The position numbers were made by a program, and so were the translations under genes. Positions 26,511-35,533 of a stretch of 53,466 nt of DNA are shown here, in pieces (position 1 is the first letter of the stretch; every line of letters starts with the position of its first letter). The stretch is from Thermoanaerobaculia bacterium (GTDB lineage: Bacteria > Acidobacteriota > Thermoanaerobaculia > UBA5066), in assembly GCA_022071945.1 (NCBI GenBank), contig JAJVIN010000055.1:1-53466 (forward strand). The letters are read 5' to 3'. The notes under the pieces are model-generated. The model had not been told where the DNA came from. It saw nothing but the letters and a program-made list of their open reading frames with translations, and made no database searches.

Positions 26511-29500
26511 GTGTCGCGAATCGGTAGGACGACACTCACCCTGGTTTGCACCTTGCTCGCTGCTGCTGAAGGCTCGATCGCGGTCGCCCAGCCTCCTCTC
26601 GGAATAGCGACCGAGAGCTTCGGGTCGAAGAGCGTGGATGCGGCTGGAACGGACGCGCGCTTCTGGAAGCCACAGCGGCTCACCAGCGACGGGACGACCG
26701 CGTACGTCAGCGACACGGGGAATCACACCATCCGGGCCGTGAGTCTATCGGATGGACGGGTGTGGACTCTCGCTGGCTCCCCGGGCCTTCGCGGCTCCGC
26801 CGACGGTAGGGGCTCCAGCTCGCGGTTCAACTCGCCCCTCGGAATCAGCATGAATGGCGGCTTCCTCTATGTCGCCGACTCAGGGAACTCCGCCGTGCGA
26901 AGGGTCGACAGGATCACGGGGGAGGTCACTACGATCGCTGGGCGCGCCTGGGAGCGAGGATACGCGGACGGGCTTGCCTCGGCTGCACGCTTCTGGAAGC
27001 CCTCCGGGATCGCGACATCCGGCTCGGGGCCGGCCCTGAGGATCTACGTGACGGACAGTGAAGCCCACACGGTTCGCATGATCGATTCGGGAACTGTTTC
27101 TACCTTGGCGGGACAGGGGGGAAGCTCTGGATCGCTGGACGGATCCGGCCCCGGCTCACGCTTCAACGGTCCATCGGGAGTCGTCGTGGACGGCGCCGGC
27201 AACGTCTATGTCGCCGACAAGAACAACCATGTGATCCGCAAGATCGATCGAGAAAGACAGACGGTGGCCACGATGCCGCTGGAGACCCGGCCAGGTTATG
27301 GATTCATCGAGCCAACGGACCTCGCCGGGGGAGGCGGCCTCGATGGCTTCTACGTCCTGGACAGGAAGTCCACCGTCTACTTCGTGAACTTCGACGGCAC
27401 GGTCACTTTCTTCGAGACCACAGTCGCGGATGGCATAACGAGCCTCAGGCCCGGGACGAAGGACGGAGTTCTCTGGGTGAGTGCCAAATACAACGATCTC
27501 AGGAAGAAGGTGACGGGCCAGACCGCGTCCGTCGACGTGGCGGGAAAGCGACCCGCCATTCTTTTCAAGAACGGGGCGGCCGACGCCAATGGCGGTGTGT
27601 TCCACGGCACGCGGCCGGTTGCAAGGTTCGATCCCGCCACCGGAGTCTCCACGACCATCGCAACCACGGGACCACCGGGAGGACCCATCTACAACTACTA
27701 TAGTATGGCCGCCACGCGCGATGGGCTTTTCATCGCATCGGATGGCGTGATCTACAGGGTAGATCTGGCGTCGGGCGAGATCCGGGATTTCGCCGGCAAG
27801 CTCGGACAGTACGGCGCCGAGGACGGGGCCGGCACAGCTGCCCGCGTCAGCAATTTCGGTTCGATGGCCTCTGATGGCCAGGGCAATCTGTTCACACCGG
27901 ATACCTTCAACTGCATCATCCGGAGGGTTTCGGAAAGAGACGCTTCGGTGACCACCATTGCGGGGAAGTTGCGCGAGGCGGCGGGCACGAATGGCCCCGC
28001 GGCCCTTGCGCGCTTCAATGGCCCCGTCTCCGTCGCCCATGACAAGAAGGACAATCTCTACATTGGAGAGAACGGAGCGATCCGGAAACTGAACCTGACG
28101 ACAAACGAGGTCTCCACACTCGCGGGAATCACCGGACAGCCGGGTTTCGTGGACGGACGGGGTGAGGTCGTGAGGATCGGACCCGCACCCCGATTAGGCC
28201 TCATGGGATCGACGCTCTTCTTCTCTGACCAGGGAAACGAAGCCACGACTCCGCGTGCCATCCGGGCGCTCGACTTGACGACGGGAGCGGTCACCACCGT
28301 CGCGGGCCATCCTTTGGAAGGCGGACTGGATGACGGGATGGGAGACGGTGCCCGCCTGAGCTTCGCGGCCCAGTTGATTCCCCTGCCGGATGGCCGCATC
28401 TTGGTCCTGGACGATGCAGTGCCGCGCTACGCCGCGGAGGTTGCCCAGGCGCCCTTCTTTGTTCCCGTCGTCCTGTCGTCCGAAGGCCTGAATCACTCGT
28501 TCTTCACGACCGAGCTCACCCTCACCAACCGGTCACTCAACGAAGTGAGTGTGCGATTCTCCTACACGGCAGCATCGGGAGGCGGCTCCGGTTCGTTCAC
28601 GGATCCCGTGGTTCTGGGACCGGGCCGGCAGCAGATCATCCCGGATGCGATCGAGTTTCTCGCGTCGAGAGGCCTGAAGGTCGCCTCCTCCGGCCCGCGC
28701 CATGGGACGCTCTGGGTCACGTTGCAGGGCGCCTCGGGGAGCGACGCCTCCGTCTCGGCGCGAACGACGACTCCCGTGACGGCGGAAAACCTGCCAGATC
28801 TCCTCATCTCCACCGCCGGGAGGGCTGGTCTCGCGTATGCGGGAGTTCGCCCGGCCGGTCTTCTCACGGGGACAGCCTATCTCTCGGGGCTGCGAGTTAC
28901 AGACGATGAACGATCGAACGTCGCGGTACAGAATGCGGGAACGGATGCCGATGGAGCGATCAGTGTTCGCATCAGCCTCTTTGCAGGTGACGGAAACGGG
29001 ACACCCGCCGGGACTCAGGAATTCAGCATTCCCCCCGGAGGATTCGCCCAGGCGCGGGTCGAATCCCTCACCGGCGAGCCGCGGTCGAACCAGGGGTATT
29101 TCGCGAAGACCGAGCGGCTCTCGGGCACGGCTCCGTACTACGCCTACGGAGTCATCAACGACAACGCGACCTCCGATGGCTCCCTCGTCACGCCCTACGT
29201 TCCAGGTGGAATCACGGTTGCCGGACTGACCCTTCCCGTTGCCCTGGAGGCGTCTCCGTATTCGACGGAGGTGATCCTCAACAACTTCAGCGCCGTCGAA
29301 AAGCGGGCAAGAATCACCTTCGCCGCCACGGCCATCGCAGGGGGCGAGGCGTCCATGGAGTTGAACATGCCGCCGGGCTCGCAGCGCCTGCTACCGGACT
29401 TCGTGGACGTCCTGCGGAACTCCGGCGCCGCGGGGGTCGGTCCGGCAGGGCCTGGTTTCATCGGGCCCGTGTTCGTAACCGCCAGCACCGGCGACATCGA

Positions 29501-29942
29501 CGGGCTCGCCGTGAGCGCGAAGACGACCAACCCGAACCCGGCGGGTGCCGGGAAGTTGGGCCTCTACTACCAGGGCGTTCCATTTGGCTCCACGAGCGCC
29601 GCCGCATGGATCTCGGGCTTACAACAGGACGCTCGGAACAGGTCGAACATCGCACTCGTCAATACCGGCGAAAAGGGCGGTTCCCCCGTCAGCCTGAAGA
29701 TCGAGTATTTCAGTGGCGAGACAGGAGCGAAGGTGGGCGAGCGCACTCAGACGGTTCCGGCCCGGCAACTCGTGAACATGGTCCGAGTCCTCGCCTCGGA
29801 CGCCCCTGGCGTCCCCCAGGGGTATGCCAAGATCACACGCGTTGATGGTGACAACCCGTTCCTGGCCTACGGCGTAGTCAATGATGGCTCGGAGCCCGGG
29901 CTGGGAACCGGTGATGGGGCTTTTCTACTGTGTGAGAAGTGA
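26511..29942 (+). CDS. Second secreted NHL-repeat protein, tandem paralog
   Basis: 1143 aa, colinear with the previous gene: signal peptide (TTLTLVCTLLAAAEGSIAVA), NHL blades (AYVSDTGNHTIR; LYVADSGNSAVRR; VYVADKNNHVIRK) and the same two C-terminal modules (FFVPVVLSSEGLNHSFFTTE ... GLTLPVALEASPYSTEVI). The GTG at 26511 with GGGGAG upstream was chosen because it opens directly on the signal peptide; an upstream GTG overlaps the previous stop. The pair arose by gene duplication. They probably form one transcription unit unless the hairpin between them terminates. Function: extracellular binding protein, ligand unknown. Confidence 0.9.
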   Translation: MSRIGRTTLTLVCTLLAAAEGSIAVAQPPLGIATESFGSKSVDAAGTDARFWKPQRLTSDGTTAYVSDTGNHTIRAVSLSDGRVWTLAGSPGLRGSADGRGSSSRFNSPLGISMNGGFLYVADSGNSAVRRVDRITGEVTTIAGRAWERGYADGLASAARFWKPSGIATSGSGPALRIYVTDSEAHTVRMIDSGTVSTLAGQGGSSGSLDGSGPGSRFNGPSGVVVDGAGNVYVADKNNHVIRKIDRERQTVATMPLETRPGYGFIEPTDLAGGGGLDGFYVLDRKSTVYFVNFDGTVTFFETTVADGITSLRPGTKDGVLWVSAKYNDLRKKVTGQTASVDVAGKRPAILFKNGAADANGGVFHGTRPVARFDPATGVSTTIATTGPPGGPIYNYYSMAATRDGLFIASDGVIYRVDLASGEIRDFAGKLGQYGAEDGAGTAARVSNFGSMASDGQGNLFTPDTFNCIIRRVSERDASVTTIAGKLREAAGTNGPAALARFNGPVSVAHDKKDNLYIGENGAIRKLNLTTNEVSTLAGITGQPGFVDGRGEVVRIGPAPRLGLMGSTLFFSDQGNEATTPRAIRALDLTTGAVTTVAGHPLEGGLDDGMGDGARLSFAAQLIPLPDGRILVLDDAVPRYAAEVAQAPFFVPVVLSSEGLNHSFFTTELTLTNRSLNEVSVRFSYTAASGGGSGSFTDPVVLGPGRQQIIPDAIEFLASRGLKVASSGPRHGTLWVTLQGASGSDASVSARTTTPVTAENLPDLLISTAGRAGLAYAGVRPAGLLTGTAYLSGLRVTDDERSNVAVQNAGTDADGAISVRISLFAGDGNGTPAGTQEFSIPPGGFAQARVESLTGEPRSNQGYFAKTERLSGTAPYYAYGVINDNATSDGSLVTPYVPGGITVAGLTLPVALEASPYSTEVILNNFSAVEKRARITFAATAIAGGEASMELNMPPGSQRLLPDFVDVLRNSGAAGVGPAGPGFIGPVFVTASTGDIDGLAVSAKTTNPNPAGAGKLGLYYQGVPFGSTSAAAWISGLQQDARNRSNIALVNTGEKGGSPVSLKIEYFSGETGAKVGERTQTVPARQLVNMVRVLASDAPGVPQGYAKITRVDGDNPFLAYGVVNDGSEPGLGTGDGAFLLCEK

Positions 29943-29994
29943 TCCTCGGGGGGGCGGGATGGGCTTGCCGTCTCCCGAACGGCCACGACCAGCA

Positions 29995-30918
29995 TCACGG
30001 GTTCATCCTGTTCGCCATCAGCTTCGAGATCCTGGCTCCGAGGAGGCGGGAGGAATCCGCGAACATGAGATGACGGGCTCCCCCTGGCCCGGCGGTGTGC
30101 TGCTGTCCGGGGCCGACGCCGTTTCTGGACTGAAGGAAGTGGCCGAGTTCATGGGCGAGGACGAACTCATCCCGGGCGGCGAGGTCATCCTCGATCACGA
30201 GGATTCGGAGCCGGTGCACGTAGATCGCATCGAGATCCACCCCGTGCGCCTCGTGGTAGAGCGAACCGGCCTCGCTGACGAAGAAGACGGTTAGGGCCGC
30301 GGCCGCATCCCGGCTCGGCAGAATGTGACGCTCGTGGGCGTTCGGAGGCAGCGGATGGCGGCTCATCAGAAAGGAGTCTCCGAGATCGCTCTGAATCCGT
30401 ACCGTCCCGATGCTCCCTTGCCGGAAGGTCACATTCGTCTGAGGCAGGTAGATGTGGTTCACGCGTGATAGCAGGAGGCGGAGTTCCGATGCGTTTCGGG
30501 ACGTCCGGCCCCTCCGGCCCTGTCCCCACTCGACAAAGCGGAATGCGACGCTGTACTGCCGGTGCTCCTTGACGGTGAAGTCGAGCGTGGCTCGCACTGC
30601 CTTTTGCGCGTCCACCGCTCTCACCGAGCCGGAGCCGAGCCGTTTTGGAACGACCGCGACGAGAAGCGCCCTCGCGGCGGCAGCGGAGGCCAGCCAATCC
30701 GCGAGATGTTGTCGCAGGTTCGCCGTGCCCAGCGCGATCCACTCCGCGGCGGTTTTGTTGCCGCGCCAAACCGGAGCGAGTACGGCCGTTGCGAACCGCG
30801 CGACGGCTTCCTGGTCTCTCAATTCGTGAACGTCGACGAGGGGGCTGTCGAAGTCGAGCGTCAGGCCCTGAGGCTCATGGAGAAGCGCCATGTTGTACGT
30901 CTCGCGCCGGACCAGCAT
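29995..30918 (-). CDS. Zinc metallopeptidase-like protein (HELGH)
   Basis: A protein of about 307 aa ending in a clear zincin motif, FVLAHELGHFLQ (near residue 255), with a later HTAGPGGARHLMF that could supply the third ligand and a Met-turn. Catalysis would be peptide-bond hydrolysis. No signal peptide is seen. The start is uncertain: the ATG at 30918 or 30891 keeps the conserved-looking part (RRETYNMALL), while a TTG at 31098 would place the gene 20 bases from its neighbour but adds an arginine-rich stretch unlike protein. It is the last gene of a four-gene minus-strand operon under a sigma-54 promoter. The substrate could be a partner protein from the same operon; that is a guess. Confidence 0.7.
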   Translation of the reverse strand: MLVRRETYNMALLHEPQGLTLDFDSPLVDVHELRDQEAVARFATAVLAPVWRGNKTAAEWIALGTANLRQHLADWLASAAAARALLVAVVPKRLGSGSVRAVDAQKAVRATLDFTVKEHRQYSVAFRFVEWGQGRRGRTSRNASELRLLLSRVNHIYLPQTNVTFRQGSIGTVRIQSDLGDSFLMSRHPLPPNAHERHILPSRDAAAALTVFFVSEAGSLYHEAHGVDLDAIYVHRLRILVIEDDLAARDEFVLAHELGHFLQSRNGVGPGQQHTAGPGGARHLMFADSSRLLGARISKLMANRMNP

Positions 30919-31118
30919 CCAGGGATTCGGGCTGGCATCGCCCTCCACGCCTGTTTCAGGAAAGACTTCGGAAAACCTTGGCACGGGTTCTGCCCTCCTT
31001 TTCCGCACGGACCGCCGGTTGGACCTGGATTGCCCAGACAACCGAAGGCCGGGAGCCCCAAGGGAACGAGTATGCGCGCGGTGGAGCACCCGGCCCAATG
31101 GGATGTGCCGGTCCCGCT

Positions 31119-32054
31119 CTACCGCGTTCCGTGCTCCTGAAGCGTTCCGCGGGACTTGTACTCCTGCACGTCTATCCAGTCACCCGACTCGGGCTTCCTG
31201 TCTTTCAACACGATCCAGTCGTACCCGGTCTTGGCGGCCAGAAGGATGAGGGCGCCGCCCCCGCGGTAGGAGAGGGCGGACTCGTCCTCCGTCGCCACGC
31301 GGTACTTTCCCTTCACACCGTTCCAGTCGTACGTGCCGTCAGGGCGGATCCTCAATGTGCCGTTCGTGGCGCCGAACTCCATCCGGCGGTAGATCCAGCC
31401 TCCTTTTTCGTAGTCGACCGCGGGGGCGATCTTGATCAGGTTCCATGTCCCGTGAAGCCAGCCGACTGTGTTGGGCGGCCCGAAGTTGTCCTGGATCGCG
31501 AATGGAATCGTGGATTCATTGCCCCCCGAGTCGACGAGCCTCTTGGAGAAATCGGAGCCTGTCTGGTACCGGAAATTGACACCGCGCTTCCGAATGAGGG
31601 CCGCGAGCCCGGCGACCGTCTCGGCCTTTTTCGGGTGCCGCCACGGATCACTCCCGATTCGGGTTTTCAGGTAGTCCAGGATCTCTTGCTGGCTCATGGG
31701 TGGTCCGTCCTGGGCAGGCGGTGGCGCCGCCACGGCCGGCTTCGCAACGGCTGGTTGTGAGGCCGGCTGCGAGACCGGCTGTGGCGCCGCGGCTCCCGGA
31801 GCCTCGCGGACAGACTCGGGAGCCCCCGCCTTCCTTGGGCGGCGCAGTTTCTCGGCCGGAACGTAGCTCTCCCCCATGACATCGAGCCACTTGACGAAAA
31901 CCCCGTAGGAGTCGACGCGAACGACCTGGACGCGCTCGGCCTGTGCCTCTGGCCATCGCCGCATCTCCAGGACCTCTCCGGGTTTGAAGGGCGGGTCCGC
32001 CGGGAGCGGCAGCATGAAAAGGGAGGCGAAGAGAAGAACGGTCAGGCGATGCAC
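31119..32054 (-). CDS. Secreted protein with Tudor-like domain and Pro/Ala linker
   Basis: 311 aa. The GTG at 32054, with GAGG upstream, gives a signal peptide (LTVLLFASLFMLPLPA). Residues about 25-75 form a small beta domain (FKPGEVLEMRRW ... VVRVDSYGVFVKWLDVMGES) like the Tudor/SH3-type domain in the 2471-3286 protein. A Pro/Ala/Gln-rich linker (about 85-120) follows, then a C-terminal domain of about 180 residues rich in Trp and Tyr (GWLHGTWNLIKIAP, GATNGTLRIRPDGTYDWNG) resembling lipocalin-like or lipid-binding beta barrels. The gene starts 12 bases after the upstream stop, so it is operonic. Function unknown; an exported binding protein is the likely type. Confidence 0.75.
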   Translation of the reverse strand: MHRLTVLLFASLFMLPLPADPPFKPGEVLEMRRWPEAQAERVQVVRVDSYGVFVKWLDVMGESYVPAEKLRRPRKAGAPESVREAPGAAAPQPVSQPASQPAVAKPAVAAPPPAQDGPPMSQQEILDYLKTRIGSDPWRHPKKAETVAGLAALIRKRGVNFRYQTGSDFSKRLVDSGGNESTIPFAIQDNFGPPNTVGWLHGTWNLIKIAPAVDYEKGGWIYRRMEFGATNGTLRIRPDGTYDWNGVKGKYRVATEDESALSYRGGGALILLAAKTGYDWIVLKDRKPESGDWIDVQEYKSRGTLQEHGTR

Positions 32055-32065
32055 GTGGTCCCTCG

Positions 32066-32530
32066 TCACAGGGGCGCGATGTCCTCTTCGAAAACGAGAA
32101 CCTTGTATCCCTCCCTGGATTTGGCGTACCAACCCGGGGGACGGTGGCCGAGAAGCACGAGGCTCTTCTTCATGACCACCCAGAGGTATGTCTCCTCGAC
32201 GGTTCCGGAAGCCGCCGGGAAGATGTGGGCGGAGGAGGCCCACTTCTGGACGGCGGGCTCGGGCCAGTCGCCGGGTCCGCCATGACAGACGCCGAGGACC
32301 CTGACGATGTGCTCGCCGATCCCGCTCTTTTCCATTCGCAAGACCAGGAGTGTCCCGCGCGCCTGGACGAGATCACGCTTGATCATCGGCTTCAGCCGAG
32401 CCAGTTCCCTGCGAACAGCTGCGGTGATCGAGAGGTTCTGAATCAGGCCCGCCAGCGACTCGAGGCCGTCAAGGCCCGTCTGGATGTGGCCGTTTCTCGC
32501 CTCTGGTGTCCCGTATCGTGACCCCGCCAT
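32066..32530 (-). CDS. Hypothetical protein, second gene of the sigma-54 operon
   Basis: 154 aa, not recognised. AGGAGG lies six bases before the ATG at 32530, a strong ribosome site. There is no signal peptide or membrane segment. The N-terminal half is helical and basic (RRELARLKPMIKRDLVQARG); the C-terminal half has beta character with HIFPAASGTVEETYLWVVMK and a final GYKVLVFEED. Two cysteine-free halves and high charge suggest a cytoplasmic chaperone- or adaptor-like protein, but nothing proves this. Spacing to its neighbours is 89 and 11 bases. Confidence 0.6.
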   Translation of the reverse strand: MAGSRYGTPEARNGHIQTGLDGLESLAGLIQNLSITAAVRRELARLKPMIKRDLVQARGTLLVLRMEKSGIGEHIVRVLGVCHGGPGDWPEPAVQKWASSAHIFPAASGTVEETYLWVVMKKSLVLLGHRPPGWYAKSREGYKVLVFEEDIAPL

Positions 32531-32619
32531 GAGCCACCTCCTCTTACTCTTGTCGTTTCCGTTCTTGGTCCCGGGGGCATCTGCGCGGCCAAGGAGCAGG
32601 CAGGGTGAGCCGAAACGGC

Positions 32620-33432
32620 TCAGGTCCCGAGATAGGGCCGGCCATCGGAGAGGACCGTCAGCACACCGATCTGCAGGGTGCTCAGATCGGCCTTGACCGA
32701 GGGGAGCGTGAACTCGCACCAACTCGACTCCTCGATGAAGGCCTTCGCGCCGTTCGGCAGGTTGAAACAGATCTCCATCTTCGAGCCCACGGAGACGAGC
32801 AGGGCGTCGACGCCCCTCGTGTACAGGCTCACGCTGGCGCCATCCCAGTTCGGACAGGGCGGGTCGGGATAGACCTCGTGGTAGTTCGTGGTCTTCGGGA
32901 AGGGCGATAGCCCGGCTCCGGCCCCGGCACCACCCACCGCCATCGCGTAGATGTACTCCCACATGACGTCCAGGTCGCGAACGTAGACATTCCCGAGCGT
33001 CGCGGAGTATCCGGCCTTCAACCCAGCCACATCTCCCGAGCTGATGGCGACCCTCAGGTTCTTCCCCCCGGCGCGGGCCGGCTTGAAGATCCTCGACTGG
33101 ACATTGCTCGACCACGCACTTTGCGAGATGTTCTTTGGCAGGTTGAGAGTCTCGTACTTGAGATTGGCCTGGCCGTACGTGTCGACGGTGAGATCCAGCG
33201 TTCCACGGATCTTGCTTGTTCTGAAGTCCGCGCGAAGGTGCTTGTCCCCCACCAGCGTGATCCTCGAAAGCGGGAATGTGTCGCCCCGGTACGCCCCCAT
33301 GATGAGCGAGTACGACTTCAACTCGATGAGACTCCCTACCTTGCCTGGATCCGGGGAGGGGCTGTCGGTGATCCTGATTCGGAGGATGTGGTCGTCGTTG
33401 AAAACCCACTCACCGTTTGGAAAGAAGAACAC
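32620..33432 (-). CDS. Hypothetical protein, first gene of the sigma-54 operon
   Basis: 270 aa, not recognised. I chose the GTG at 33432 because AAGGAGG lies four bases before it; the open frame extends to a GTG at 33468 without a ribosome site. There is no signal peptide. The sequence is mostly beta (WVFNDDHILRIRITD, YSLIMGAYRGDTFPLSRITL, LTVDTYGQANLKYETL), with a glycine-rich turn (VGGAGAGAGL) near residue 170 and two cysteines late. Beta-rich content and a lack of export signal would suit a structural or effector protein moved by a dedicated apparatus. This is speculative. A six-base hairpin overlaps its stop codon (32607-32621). Confidence 0.6.
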   Translation of the reverse strand: MFFFPNGEWVFNDDHILRIRITDSPSPDPGKVGSLIELKSYSLIMGAYRGDTFPLSRITLVGDKHLRADFRTSKIRGTLDLTVDTYGQANLKYETLNLPKNISQSAWSSNVQSRIFKPARAGGKNLRVAISSGDVAGLKAGYSATLGNVYVRDLDVMWEYIYAMAVGGAGAGAGLSPFPKTTNYHEVYPDPPCPNWDGASVSLYTRGVDALLVSVGSKMEICFNLPNGAKAFIEESSWCEFTLPSVKADLSTLQIGVLTVLSDGRPYLGT

Positions 33433-33622
33433 GCCCCCTCCTTCTGGCCGTAATCCGGCCGGCTGCACCCGAACTCACCCGGCTCTTCGGTCCCCTCATC
33501 CAGCGAGAACGAAGGCGCCAAGCAGCTGAACCACGGCCCTTCTGCGTGAGCCGCTCTCCCCGTCCGCGCACCGCGTCCCTGGACTGTGAATCGATAGTCC
33601 CGGAAGTCCCTGAATCGCGGAC

Positions 33623-33640
33623 AGCAAATCAGCTGCCAAA
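33623..33640 (-). promoter_or_regulatory. Sigma-54 promoter of the four-gene operon
   Basis: Read on the minus strand: TTTGGCAGCTGATTTGCTG, with GG (plus 33636-33637), ten bases, GC (33624-33625). TGGCA and TTGCT match the consensus. Predicted start near 33612, giving a leader of about 180 bases before the GTG at 33432. Confidence 0.65.
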
Positions 33641-33702
33641 CTGGCCGAAACCGGGAGAACGTTGCCCCGCCGGAGGTCCCGCTCGAGATCGCCTTCGGCG
33701 GG

Positions 33703-33751
33703 CTCTCGAAACTGAGAAATGGCCGGCGGTTCGGCTCTTGAAAACGAGAGC
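33703..33751. promoter_or_regulatory. Paired palindromic enhancer site (UAS-c)
   Basis: Palindromes CTCTCGAAACTGAGAA (33703-33718) and GCTCTTGAAAACGAGAGC (33734-33751), centres 32 bp apart, lie 66 bp upstream of the -24 element. They are close in sequence and spacing to the pairs at 36988, 47095 and 50143. Confidence 0.65.
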
Positions 33752-34020
33752 CCGGGCCGGGGATTCCGGGAGGAACGCACGGTCGATGGGGGCACGGACC
33801 CCTGGTTCCAATTTTGAGGCGGCCGCCGGCGCCGATCCGCGCTCGTCCGCCGTCTTCCTCGGCGGGTCTCACGGAACTCGAGGGGTGCCAAACCCGCCAA
33901 GCTCGAGAGCCGGGGCCGAGCGGCGCGGGGCCGCCGGCTCCGTCATGAAGCGTGATTCGTCCTGCTTGGGGCAAGATGCCCAGTTCGCGACACCCGTCGG
34001 TCCATAGTATAAGAACGAAG

Positions 34021-34842
34021 ATGAATCCTGCTGGCTCCCAGCTCTGCCCTTCTTGTAGTGCGCCTCGGGTCTCGAGATTCTGTTCGGAATGTGGTGAAAA
34101 GGCCGTGGAACCGGCCGACCTGAACTTGGGGGTCTTCCTCGAGGATGCCTTCCATTTCCAGACCCACATGGACAATCGGGTCGTCTCGACCCTGGGAACG
34201 CTGCTGCGCCGGCCCGGGGAACTGACGGTTGCCTGGACCCAGGGGCGCCGCCGGAACTTCGCCAAGCCGATCCAGCTCTTCGTCGTGCTCAACCTCGTCT
34301 TCTTCTTGATAGCGCCCCAGATCGGCATCTTGCTGTTCACGGTCACCAAGTGGACTCCAGGAAAGGGTCTGCCCGGAGTCTCCGCGGAGGCGATGCTTGG
34401 CAAGCAGGCGGAGCTGGGATACACCCCGGAACAGATGGTCACTGCCTTGAACCGTGCCCTGGACCCACAGAAGAAATGGTTCTTCCTGATCTGGATTCCC
34501 ATTATGACCGTCGCTTTGTGGCTCATGCACCCGAGGCGGAAAGTAGTCGAGCATCTGGTGTTCGCCATCCATCAGGCGTGTGTTCTCTTCGTCTACATGC
34601 TGGGATTGGGCTTCTGTGTTCGCCTCTGCATGGCCCTGGAAATCCCGGAACGCATTCCTCGGGTTCTCGCGGCAGGGGTGGCCCTTGCCTTGCTGGTGAC
34701 GATGGCCGCCGCACTTCGGCGGGTCTACCAGCGCGGGTGGGGCGTGACGAGCCTCGAGGCAGTGCTCACCGTGGCGACGCTCGTTCCCGCCGCGATCGTG
34801 TCTCAACGCCTCGCTTTCATCCTAGCTTTCAGGGCATTGTGA
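34021..34842 (+). CDS. DUF3667 membrane protein with N-terminal zinc ribbon
   Basis: 273 aa. The first 35 residues form a zinc ribbon (CPSC ... FCSECGE), followed by the DUF3667 core (FQTHMDNRVVSTLGTLLRRP ... FAKPIQLFVVLN) and about five transmembrane helices. Typical proteins of this family are short inner-membrane proteins of unknown role. The ATG at 34021 directly precedes the zinc ribbon; upstream in-frame codons are not protein-like. It is divergent from the four-gene operon and has its own vegetative-like -10 box, so it is probably not part of the sigma-54 regulon. Confidence 0.85.
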   Translation: MNPAGSQLCPSCSAPRVSRFCSECGEKAVEPADLNLGVFLEDAFHFQTHMDNRVVSTLGTLLRRPGELTVAWTQGRRRNFAKPIQLFVVLNLVFFLIAPQIGILLFTVTKWTPGKGLPGVSAEAMLGKQAELGYTPEQMVTALNRALDPQKKWFFLIWIPIMTVALWLMHPRRKVVEHLVFAIHQACVLFVYMLGLGFCVRLCMALEIPERIPRVLAAGVALALLVTMAAALRRVYQRGWGVTSLEAVLTVATLVPAAIVSQRLAFILAFRAL

Positions 34843-35040
34843 GAGTTTTCCGGATCCGCCGGCCCCGGTCACCCGAGAGGCTACCTCGGAGGTCACGAGT
34901 CACCCGCCAGGAACGGAGTGCCCGGCCCCTCCGGGTTTTCGTCAGCGATCTCATGCTCGAGTTCTTCAAGACCCATTCGAAGCCGTGAGGGGGTACCGAT
35001 TCCGGGCCTCCCCGGAGAGCCATGCGCGTTCATGCCTTTC

Positions 35041-35058
35041 ATGGTCCAAGCCTTGCTT
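35041..35058 (+). promoter_or_regulatory. Candidate sigma-54 promoter of the PAAR-like gene
   Basis: ATGGTCCAAGCCTTGCTTGG has GG at 35043-35044, ten bases, GC at 35055-35056, and an intact TTGCTT -12 box. The -24 box is TGGT rather than TGGC. Predicted start near 35068, 26 bases before the GTG. I see no convincing palindrome pair upstream. Confidence 0.45.
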
Positions 35059-35093
35059 GGCCCCGAGCGACTTCTTCGTGCCGGAGGATCGAC

Positions 35094-35369
35094 GTGTCCA
35101 GCGAGTACTCATCCCTGACAACCAGTTCTGTCCTCATGTGCCCCCACGGCGGCGTTGTTTCCGTCGCGGCCAGCTCTCCCCCCGAGCTGAGAGCAACCGA
35201 TGCCTTCAAGGTCAGCGGGTGCTCCTTCGGGATCGGGGGGCGATCCCACCCTTGCACCAAGGTCAAATGGGTCCAGCCCGTGGCGGGGCCTCTGGACCGC
35301 ACGAGTATCGGCCTTTGCCTGTCGGCTCAGGGTGTCCCGTCAGGGCCCGTCATCATCGTTGCCGCTTGA
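35094..35369 (+). CDS. PAAR-like (DUF4280-type) spike-tip protein
   Basis: 91 aa. The sequence runs SLTTSSVLMCPHGG near the start, FKVSGCSFGIGG, HPCTKVKWVQP in the middle and SIGLCLSAQGVPSGPVIIV at the end. This is the pattern of PAAR-like DUF4280/DUF4150 proteins that sharpen VgrG-type spikes in type VI secretion and in extracellular contractile injection systems and can carry effectors. The four cysteines and the histidines would hold the metal at the tip. The GTG at 35094 has GGAGG six bases upstream. No sheath, tube or VgrG gene lies in the window, so the partner spike is elsewhere or the protein acts alone. It converges on the Hint-domain gene. Confidence 0.75.
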   Translation: MSSEYSSLTTSSVLMCPHGGVVSVAASSPPELRATDAFKVSGCSFGIGGRSHPCTKVKWVQPVAGPLDRTSIGLCLSAQGVPSGPVIIVAA

Positions 35370-35533
35370 AGCTGCCGTAAGGGAATCCAGCGGGCCGGGA
35401 TGCAACACCAGCGGGGAAACCGACTGCGTCGCGGTTCAGGAATTCATGGCGAGTGATGGGCATGTCGTGAGCGATTTCGGGGAATGGGAAGGACCTTCTT
35501 CCGATGGTCACGCCAGGCCCGCCTCACCCGTGT

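Larger units (their letters stand above)
33433..34020. other. Divergent regulatory region
   Basis: 588 bases between the four-gene operon and the DUF3667 gene. It contains a sigma-54 promoter and a palindrome pair reading toward the operon (listed separately) and a TAGTAT(AAG) -10-like box at 34005-34013, ten bases before the DUF3667 ATG. No gene was seen. Confidence 0.6.

Noticed and set aside
34839-35040. A palindrome pair upstream of the PAAR-like gene
   Set aside because: Only half-site-like pieces (GTGAGAGTTTTCC, CTCATGCTCGAG) were seen, without symmetry or the 31-32 bp spacing.
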